Below are positions 6,632-11,970 of a stretch of 11,970 bases of DNA, piece after piece (positions within the stretch are counted from its first letter, which is position 1; each line of letters begins with the position of its first letter). A program made the position numbers and the translations under genes. The DNA comes from Bacteroidota bacterium (GTDB lineage: Bacteria; Bacteroidota; Ignavibacteria; Ignavibacteriales; Ignavibacteriaceae), in NCBI GenBank assembly GCA_023406915.1, contig JAEXTR010000388.1:1-11970 (forward strand). Reading direction: 5' to 3'. The notes under the pieces are model-generated. The model did not search any database, had not been told where the DNA came from, and worked only from the letters and a program-made list of their open reading frames with translations.

Positions 6632-7879
6632 ATGAAAGAAAATGGTTTGAAAATGAAACGTATTATCACTCACATATCTATATTTCTATTATTATCCTTT
6701 TCTGCGCTGTTCGCACAAAGCTCAGAATCAGTTCCGTATGTCCTGCTTCTCTCATTTGATGGCTATCGGTATGACTATCCTTCCCGCGGTCTTTCTCCGG
6801 TGCTTGATTCAATTGCAAAAAGCGGAGTGGCTGCTTCAGCTCTCAGACCGGTGTTTCCGTCTAAAACATTTCCTAACCATTACTCCATCATCACCGGTCA
6901 ATATCCCCAAAACCACGGTATCATCAGTAACAATATGACTGATCCATATAAGAACCGGAGATTCCGGCTGGGTGCCCAGGATCAGATCACGAACCCCGCC
7001 TGGTATTTTGGTGAAGCGTTTTGGGAAACTGCTGAAAGGCAGGGCATCCGGTGCGCATCATTCTTCTGGCCGGGATCAGAGCTGACCACCGAACACCGAC
7101 GTCCCTCCGTCTTCAAACAATATGAGCATGAGTTTCCTTATGAGCAGCGTGTGGATACGGTGGTATCCTGGTTTAATTTGCCGTATGGCGAGCGCCCGCA
7201 TTTTGTAACTCTCTATTTCGATCTGACTGATACTTATGGACACAGGTTCGGTACCTCAGCTCCTGAAACCGACTGGGCGATAGCAAAGCTTGATTCAATC
7301 CTTGCCAGATTAGTACATGGACTAAAGGCTTCATCAGTGAAGGACAGCATAAACCTGATAATCGTATCCGATCATGGTATGGCTGATATAAGTGATGATC
7401 GTATGATCTTGATTGAAAATCTTGTTTCGCTAGATGATGTGCAGGTACTTGATAACGGTCCGCTGCTAACCCTCCGGGTTGAGTCAGAAAAACGTGAAGC
7501 GGTATTCACCAGTTTGAAAGCATCAGAGAACCATTACAGGGCTTACCTGAAGTCCGAAATGCCTGCATGGTACCACTTCAACAGCCATCCATTTATGGGC
7601 GATATCATTCTTTTACCTGAAATAGGGTGGGAGATTCATACTGAAAAATCACTTGAATCAGCAAAGAAATGGGGCTCGAAGGCGAGTCATGGCTGGGATA
7701 ACTATGCGATTGAAATGCATGGCATCTTCTTTGCCTCTGGTCCTCTTTTCAAGAAAGGGTACCGCACCGGAACGTTGCAGAATATCGATATTTATCCGCT
7801 GCTCTGTGAAATTTTTCAGATGGATGCCAGAACAACTATAGACGGAAAACTGGAAAGAATCGGTTTCATTCTCAGGTAG
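6632..7879 (+). CDS. Secreted alkaline-phosphatase-superfamily phosphodiesterase (nucleotide pyrophosphatase/phosphodiesterase, NPP/ENPP type)
   Basis: This is predicted to be a periplasmic or exported two-metal hydrolase cleaving phosphodiester or pyrophosphate bonds, such as nucleotides or nucleotide sugars. Numbering from ATG 6632: the signal peptide runs to about A28/Q29 (ISIFLLLSFSALFAQ). Metal and catalytic residues are D43 (LSFDGYRYDY), nucleophile T79 (FPSKTFPNHYSIITG), N100, D200 and H204 (YFDLTDTYGHRFG), D247-H248 (VSDHGM) and H353 (SHGWDN). Spacings of 36, 4, 47, 1 and 105 residues equal those I recall for the Xanthomonas NPP active site (D54, T90, D210, H214, D257, H258, H363). 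N100 matches its N111. At 415 residues it is a normal-sized single-domain member. The start is uncertain: ATG 6653, seven codons later (MKRIITHIS), gives a more typical signal-peptide n-region, and neither start has a good Shine-Dalgarno sequence. The substrate is not readable from sequence. It is convergent with the next gene, 31 bases away. Confidence 0.92.
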   Translation: MKENGLKMKRIITHISIFLLLSFSALFAQSSESVPYVLLLSFDGYRYDYPSRGLSPVLDSIAKSGVAASALRPVFPSKTFPNHYSIITGQYPQNHGIISNNMTDPYKNRRFRLGAQDQITNPAWYFGEAFWETAERQGIRCASFFWPGSELTTEHRRPSVFKQYEHEFPYEQRVDTVVSWFNLPYGERPHFVTLYFDLTDTYGHRFGTSAPETDWAIAKLDSILARLVHGLKASSVKDSINLIIVSDHGMADISDDRMILIENLVSLDDVQVLDNGPLLTLRVESEKREAVFTSLKASENHYRAYLKSEMPAWYHFNSHPFMGDIILLPEIGWEIHTEKSLESAKKWGSKASHGWDNYAIEMHGIFFASGPLFKKGYRTGTLQNIDIYPLLCEIFQMDARTTIDGKLERIGFILR

Positions 7880-7910
7880 GATGATTATCCGATAGGTCGG
7901 CAGATGAAAA

Positions 7911-8924
7911 CTATTTGTCCGTAATCAGAATGCTTTGTGCAGACTGAATCTTCACACCCTTCTTTTTCAGGCTGGCTACTGCATCGGTAATGTGAGGTAC
8001 ATCTTCTGGTTTGATCAGAAAAATCGCCGGATTTCCTGCAATGATTTCATCGGTTCGGCTCGTGATACTTTGGCTGATTTCCTCAGAATTTTCACCGCCA
8101 GTCATGAAGAAGTCTGCATAGGTAAACAGTGATATATCCCTCTTCGTCAACTCCTTTTTTATCCTGCTGTACATACCACCAGTAAAGAGTTCTGAAGTAT
8201 CATCAATCAGTACGACGCGGCTGCCGCGTAAATCTTTTTTATAGGAATCAAATATCCTGGTCATTCTGAAATCGGTGGCATCGGATGCAAGTTTATATTG
8301 TCTCTCACTGATCTCATCGTTCAGATACAATCCGATGTTTTTCCTTTCGTTCAGGATTTTGGAGATTCGTTCACTGTTCTTTTTTGAAGGAGTAAGCAGC
8401 AGGGTAAACGGTTCGGGTTCCCGCAGCAGGGCATCGAGGTCCTGATCACTGATATCAGGCGGAATCAAAATGCAGAGTGCGGCTATTCCAGATTGTGCGG
8501 ATTGCTCACCTCCTTTACGGAGCTCAAGGTATAACAGGGTCGAGTCTATGGTTCTCACTTGCAGTGTTGCAAATGTGTTCATTTCCCGTTCCTCAGAGAT
8601 GATGGTCACTGCATAAGGTTCGAATATCTGAAACATCTCCTTAACGTACAGGGTGAGAGGGATGTTTGCTGGTATCCGGATTTCAAAACCGGCTGGCTGT
8701 TTCTTTTTCAGGGACTTGATTAGGGAGTCCCTGATCCCAAAGGTTTGGTTGACTCTTGCAAAGAGTGCATCAGACTCATTCCGGGTGATGGTACGGTTCT
8801 CTTTTTCTTCTGGTTCAGGTTGTGTAAGCTGCTTGTCACTGCCGGCAGATATAATAATCAGTACCGTAAGTGATATCAGCGCAACAACAATTGCAACAAT
8901 AAGTGTCCGCACCAGCAGGTTCAT
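7911..8924 (-). CDS. Membrane-anchored divergent polysaccharide deacetylase-like protein, probably non-catalytic
   Basis: The protein has 337 residues: an N-terminal membrane anchor at about 7-27, a charged linker (QPEPEEKENR), an alpha/beta domain at about 50-138, and a domain at about 147-335 resembling the divergent polysaccharide deacetylase family (PF04748, E. coli YibQ type). The order of elements fits that fold: IAALCILIPPDIS where the family has a VIDDFG-like strand; EPEPFTLLLTPSKKNSERI where it has LPxPxxxAVLP; IGLYLNDE where it has a HLPM strand; VVLIDDTSELFTGG where it has NNHMGS; and AIFLIKPED, then LKKKGVKIQSAQSIL at the end where it has AIGHPHP and a final strand. The Asp pair and the His residues expected at those sites are absent, so a structural or binding role is more likely than catalysis. 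Its ATG overlaps the enoyl-CoA hydratase stop by 4 bases (ATGA), so the two are translationally coupled. Family assignment is from remembered motifs. Confidence 0.62.
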   Translation of the reverse strand: MNLLVRTLIVAIVVALISLTVLIIISAGSDKQLTQPEPEEKENRTITRNESDALFARVNQTFGIRDSLIKSLKKKQPAGFEIRIPANIPLTLYVKEMFQIFEPYAVTIISEEREMNTFATLQVRTIDSTLLYLELRKGGEQSAQSGIAALCILIPPDISDQDLDALLREPEPFTLLLTPSKKNSERISKILNERKNIGLYLNDEISERQYKLASDATDFRMTRIFDSYKKDLRGSRVVLIDDTSELFTGGMYSRIKKELTKRDISLFTYADFFMTGGENSEEISQSITSRTDEIIAGNPAIFLIKPEDVPHITDAVASLKKKGVKIQSAQSILITDK

Positions 8925-9703
8925 TCGTGGCTGAACTCCGGTTTTCGTTTTTCGAGAAATGCGGAGGTGCCTTCTTTAAAGTCTTTGGTACCGCAGGTAA
9001 GTCCGAACAGAGAAGCCTCATACGCAAGCCCCTCCTGCAGCGTCATCTTTTGGATTGCACCAAGAGCAAGCAGGGAGTTTTTTACTGCATGGAAAGGCTT
9101 TGATGCGATAATTGCAGCCGTTTTCCGTGCTTCGTCGAGTAATGTTTCCGCAGGGAGAACTTTGTTTACAAGTCCGATTGAGAGTGCCTCAGCAGCAGTA
9201 ACCATATTGCCGGTCAGGATCAGTTCCGCAGCTCTGCCAGGGTTAATCAGTCGTCCCAGTCTCTGCGTCCCACCATATCCGGGGATAATTCCAAGATTGA
9301 CTTCCGGTTGACCGAACTTTGCATTTTCTGAAGCGTAACGGAAATGACAAGCAAGAGCGAGTTCGCATCCGCCACCAAGGGCAAACCCATTCACCGCAGC
9401 TATAACCGGAACAGGGGACTGCTCAATCAGGTTAAAGACAGCTTGTCCTGATTCAGCAAACCTGATCCCTTCCAGGGGAGTAAGGGGATTCAGTTCACTG
9501 ATATCGGCTCCGGCTACAAACGCCTTTTCGCCTGATCCGGTAATGATAACGGCGCCAACATCCGTTTTTGTTTTCAATTCTTCAAAAAAATGCCTGAGCT
9601 CCAGCAGAACCTCACGATTCAGTGCATTCAGTTTTTCAGGACGGTTGACCGTGAGCGTGATGACCCTTGCATCCTGTTCGCAGCGTAAAGTCTGATATTC
9701 CAT
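8921..9703 (-). CDS. Enoyl-CoA hydratase/isomerase (crotonase family)
   Basis: This 260-residue cytoplasmic enzyme is the normal length for a single-domain crotonase that hydrates trans-2-enoyl-CoA to 3-hydroxyacyl-CoA in fatty-acid beta-oxidation or butyrate/crotonyl-CoA metabolism. Visible motifs are the N-terminal VNRPEKLNALN; the CoA/oxyanion-hole strand KAFVAGADISEL at 60-71; VNGFALGGGCELALACHFR at 104-122 with E114; and GQPEVNLGIIPGYGGTQRL at 131-149 with E134. E114 and E134 align with the two catalytic Glu of hydratases. The C-terminal trimerisation end is typical (TKDFKEGTSAFLEKRKPEF). Presence of both Glu favours hydratase over isomerase. The start is supported by AGAGAGG 5 bases upstream. 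It is the middle gene of a three-gene minus-strand cluster, 16 bases after the small outer-membrane protein and overlapping the deacetylase-like gene by 4 bases. Its neighbours give no metabolic context, so acyl chain preference is open. Confidence 0.95.
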   Translation of the reverse strand: MEYQTLRCEQDARVITLTVNRPEKLNALNREVLLELRHFFEELKTKTDVGAVIITGSGEKAFVAGADISELNPLTPLEGIRFAESGQAVFNLIEQSPVPVIAAVNGFALGGGCELALACHFRYASENAKFGQPEVNLGIIPGYGGTQRLGRLINPGRAAELILTGNMVTAAEALSIGLVNKVLPAETLLDEARKTAAIIASKPFHAVKNSLLALGAIQKMTLQEGLAYEASLFGLTCGTKDFKEGTSAFLEKRKPEFSHE

Positions 9704-9708
9704 TTATG

Positions 9709-9715
9709 CCTCTCT
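9709..9715 (-). promoter_or_regulatory. Ribosome binding site of the enoyl-CoA hydratase gene
   Basis: AGAGAGG on the minus strand lies 5 bases before the ATG at 9703, inside the 16-base gap after the preceding gene. It supports the chosen start and independent initiation within an operon. Confidence 0.55.
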
Positions 9716-9719
9716 TCTC

Positions 9720-10304
9720 TTAAAATGCTACATACAGTGGTATTCTGACCTTCAGATCAGCTGAAAAGAATGTGTGATCGTGATAAACGTTGAAACTGGC
9801 GAGTAATTCCATAAGAAACATACTGACACCCCCGCCGGCGCTGAAACCGTATGTGAGTCCATCACTGAGGTAGTTATTCCGTCCAGAACTCGCCTTAAAG
9901 TCATGAAACTCCTGGTACACTACCAGAGAGGCAGAAACTTCAGCGAACGGCATGATCAGGGAATTGGGACTGATAGGTGCAAAGAAGTATTTTGCTCCCG
10001 CAGTGATGGGGACATAATTTTCTGAATAATGGGTATGGTCGCTGGTTTGGTAAAATTCCTGCGATCCGTAAAACTGGTCGAAGCCGATTCTTCCATACAG
10101 AAAGACGGGGAGTACATCAATGTCGGTATAAGAGATTTCAATACTTCCGCCGATCCCCACTACACTTTTTTCAGAAAATGAAAAAACAGGCACCCGGGGA
10201 CCCACGCCAAATGAAAGAAAAAAACCTCTGGGGATGTCCCCAAGGCTTTGCGAAAACATCAGGCTGCAACCGAGCAACAGCAGGAAGAGGGTCTTTTTAA
10301 TCAT
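9720..10304 (-). CDS. Small outer-membrane beta-barrel protein
   Basis: This 194-residue protein has a clear Sec signal peptide (MIKKTLFLLLLGCSLMFSQ, residues 1-19). Amphipathic beta-strands rich in Gly and aromatic residues follow: FFLSFGVGPRVPVF, VGIGGSIEISYT, VFLYGRIGFDQFYG, VPITAGAKYFFAP, MPFAEVSASLVVY, YGFSAGGGVSMFL and FFSADLKVRIPLYVAF. The last strand ends in Phe, as expected for barrel assembly. The size fits an 8-stranded OmpA/OmpX-like barrel of the PF13505 type. I do not recognise a specific orthologue or function. The ATG lacks a clear Shine-Dalgarno sequence. It is the first gene of a cluster with the enoyl-CoA hydratase 16 bases downstream, and no terminator is visible between them. 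Confidence 0.78.
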   Translation of the reverse strand: MIKKTLFLLLLGCSLMFSQSLGDIPRGFFLSFGVGPRVPVFSFSEKSVVGIGGSIEISYTDIDVLPVFLYGRIGFDQFYGSQEFYQTSDHTHYSENYVPITAGAKYFFAPISPNSLIMPFAEVSASLVVYQEFHDFKASSGRNNYLSDGLTYGFSAGGGVSMFLMELLASFNVYHDHTFFSADLKVRIPLYVAF

Positions 10305-10491
10305 GCGGAAAATATATTAATCATACCCTAAATTAGAGAATTACCACCGAAATTGAAAACAGGGGAGAATCGCAATGGAGTCATAGAAATCGAAACTCGC
10401 AAGAATAAATTTGTTACACACCAACAAGGAATTCAGATCATACAGGCTCTCCTTTGGTGTCTTTAATGCCTTGATTAGGTGTCTTATGAGA
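10305..10491. other. Intergenic region between the T9SS-cargo gene and the small barrel gene
   Basis: These 187 bases are downstream of the T9SS-cargo stop and upstream of the barrel protein start, both on the minus strand. They contain an inverted repeat ACACCAA (10418-10424) / TTGGTGT (10454-10460) with a long loop and no U tract, so it is only a weak terminator candidate. The 8-mer GGTGTCTT is repeated at 10456-10463 and 10478-10485, 22 bases apart. A weak promoter-like pair on the minus strand (TTG, 17 bases, TATTCTTG at 10407-10400; one mismatch to TAnnTTTG) could drive the barrel-enoyl-CoA hydratase cluster. Confidence 0.35.
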
Positions 10492-11970
10492 CTATTTCAC
10501 CATAACCAACTTCTTCATATCCCTGAAAACAGGTAACCGGTTCCCGTTATGTACTTCTATCCGGTACAAATAGATACCTGATGCAAGGTGACCGAGATCG
10601 GCACTGATCTCATAACTCCCTTTGGAATAATGGGCGGATGCAAGCGTGGCTACTTTCTCTCCCGTCATGGTGTACAGGGATATCGTGACCGCTCCCTCTT
10701 CCTTCAGACTGAATGGGATCATCGTGGTGGCATTGAAAGGATTTGGATAGTTCTGTTCCAACCGGTAATCAAACAACTCTGTTGTGCTGTTCTCCCTGAT
10801 ACTGACTGCTGTTACTGCCATCGCATTACCGGGATTACCCAGGTGTCCTGTTGAGTCCTCTGATTGCAGTTTATAGTAATACGGTATTGCATAACTTGGT
10901 AGGGTATCGGTATAGATAGCTGTATCAGGCAGGGTTGATCCGTCAAGTACGGCAATAATGGTGGTGGAGTCAGGGGTATATCCCTGTATCGTACTCCTGT
11001 GGAGATATGACTTCAGGTAGTCACTTTCTCCGTTCTTCTTCCATTTCAGGGTAACCTTTTTGTTTTCAACCTTTGAGCTGATCCACTTTGGTGCCAGTGG
11101 CGGTAGATCCTGATACGGGTAACTGCTTCCTCCGGGACCTCCAAACACTCCAATGTCACTCCTGCTGCCATCGGCATCCAGCAGCCATGGTGCCCCTGCA
11201 TCAACGGCAGGTGATCCGTATTGCAGGTGGTAATCAAATTCAGTTACCGGTGGATAAAGTTGATATTCTGTAGCATTTACAAACATTGGGTCTGCTATAA
11301 TATCGTGTTCTCCATGGTAAAAGGTTGATCCCATTCCTGTTTTGCCGTTATTAAAATAAAGATTGTAATCCCCAGTGTAAGGGTCATAGATTCTTATACC
11401 CGCATCTCTGTTATTCAAGAGTACCGTATTGAACACCTTCAGATTAGGTCCAAGCATTCGTATTCCATAACTATATCCATTCAGAACGCAGTTTTCAATT
11501 CGATACTCATAATTTGTTTCTGCAGATGCCCATATACATATTGACCAAAAATTTGAAATGGAGGAATTAACCAAACTTCCTCCTCTTTGAAAGGTACTGT
11601 TGTCGATACCGGTTTCCGATAATGGTTTCAAATTAAGAGCTGTCAGCCTGTCTATATGGAAGGTTCCATAATCCACCCAGGTGGCTGCACTTGGATGCCA
11701 GGGTGCACCATTTTTTCTATTTACTACAATATTAGCATTGGTCAATCTGCCAATATATGATGGTGTCTGAGAACTAAAATAACAGCCAACAATGATATTC
11801 GTCAGAATCACATTAGAGATTTCAAATTCTGCTCCACTTACATTGATTCCATGGTGAGAATTCTTAACAATACAATTGGTGATTGTAATAGGCATATAAG
11901 ACCCTATTCCATAGGAACTCTTAGTACTTAGTGAATCGTCTCTTGTAATTACCGTAATTCCTTCAATCCT
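10492..11970 (-). CDS. Secreted right-handed beta-helix protein with FN3 domain and T9SS type A sorting domain (N-terminus outside window)
   Basis: The frame is open through base 11970 with no stop, so the gene continues beyond the right edge. The first ATG in the window, at 11895, is internal and not the real start. Visible are the last 492 residues. Numbering from that internal Met, residues about 1-230 are repeated short strands of a right-handed parallel beta-helix (ITNCIVKNSHHGINVSG, YRIENCVLNGYSYGIRM, LKVFNTVLLNNRDAGIRIY), closed by the typical YGSPAVDAGAPW and SRSDIGVFGG motif. Residues about 266-365 form a fibronectin type III-like domain (VTLKWKKNGESDY, then YYYKLQSEDSTGH). Residues about 374-467 are a T9SS type A C-terminal domain (LEQNYPNPFNATTMIPFSL, then LASGIYLYRI and KKLVMVK). 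It is expected to cross the outer membrane by T9SS and be surface-attached or released. A polysaccharide or adhesive role is usual for such folds, but no catalytic residues can be assigned. Confidence 0.92.
   Translation of the reverse strand, partial: RIEGITVITRDDSLSTKSSYGIGSYMPITITNCIVKNSHHGINVSGAEFEISNVILTNIIVGCYFSSQTPSYIGRLTNANIVVNRKNGAPWHPSAATWVDYGTFHIDRLTALNLKPLSETGIDNSTFQRGGSLVNSSISNFWSICIWASAETNYEYRIENCVLNGYSYGIRMLGPNLKVFNTVLLNNRDAGIRIYDPYTGDYNLYFNNGKTGMGSTFYHGEHDIIADPMFVNATEYQLYPPVTEFDYHLQYGSPAVDAGAPWLLDADGSRSDIGVFGGPGGSSYPYQDLPPLAPKWISSKVENKKVTLKWKKNGESDYLKSYLHRSTIQGYTPDSTTIIAVLDGSTLPDTAIYTDTLPSYAIPYYYKLQSEDSTGHLGNPGNAMAVTAVSIRENSTTELFDYRLEQNYPNPFNATTMIPFSLKEEGAVTISLYTMTGEKVATLASAHYSKGSYEISADLGHLASGIYLYRIEVHNGNRLPVFRDMKKLVMVK

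Noticed and set aside
7889..7900. CCGA-TAGG-TCGG hairpin between the convergent phosphodiesterase and deacetylase-like genes
   Set aside because: Only a 4-bp stem with no T run on either strand, too weak to call a terminator.

Overview
The window looks like chromosomal DNA of a Bacteroidota/Ignavibacteriota-type (Chlorobi-group) bacterium. The evidence is a large outer-membrane receptor of the Oar/SusC-like style with an N-terminal carboxypeptidase-regulatory-like domain, a secreted beta-helix protein ending in a type IX secretion (T9SS) type A sorting domain with the typical QNYPNPFN motif, and several Sec-dependent envelope proteins ending in AQ or SQ. There are no tRNA, rRNA, IS or phage genes and no CRISPR array.

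Layout. (a) 1-609 (+) is the 3' end of an outer-membrane beta-barrel/porin-like gene. (b) 634-2540 (+), 24 bases later, is a methyl-accepting chemotaxis protein. It is split by an apparent one-base frameshift inside its periplasmic Cache sensor domain near 862-885; the coding signal continues in another frame through 886-1028 into the long open frame ending at 2540. (c) 2541-2678 separates two convergent genes and carries two back-to-back intrinsic terminators, one per strand. (d) 2679-5957 (-) is a 1092-residue Oar-like TonB-dependent receptor. (e) 5958-6631 is a 674-base divergent intergenic region. It ends in an AT-rich tract, a candidate Bacteroidota-type promoter and a strong 11-bp stem-loop just ahead of the next gene. 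(f) 6632-7879 (+) is a secreted nucleotide pyrophosphatase/phosphodiesterase-family enzyme with all expected active-site residues. (g) 10304-7911 (-) is a tight three-gene cluster: a small outer-membrane beta-barrel protein, an enoyl-CoA hydratase, and a membrane-anchored protein that resembles divergent polysaccharide deacetylases but lacks their metal-binding residues. (h) 11970-10492 (-) is the C-terminal part of a secreted beta-helix/FN3/T9SS-cargo protein that runs off the right edge.

How the genes may work together. Most of the window encodes the cell envelope and its exterior: porin, chemoreceptor, large outer-membrane receptor, secreted phosphodiesterase, small barrel protein and T9SS cargo. 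The porin-chemoreceptor pair could couple solute entry to taxis, and the divergent receptor/phosphodiesterase pair could be a nutrient-acquisition unit. Both links rest only on gene order. I do not see a clear new multi-gene system. The most interesting points are the interrupted chemoreceptor, the promoter plus 5' stem-loop ahead of the phosphodiesterase, and the apparent pseudo-deacetylase.
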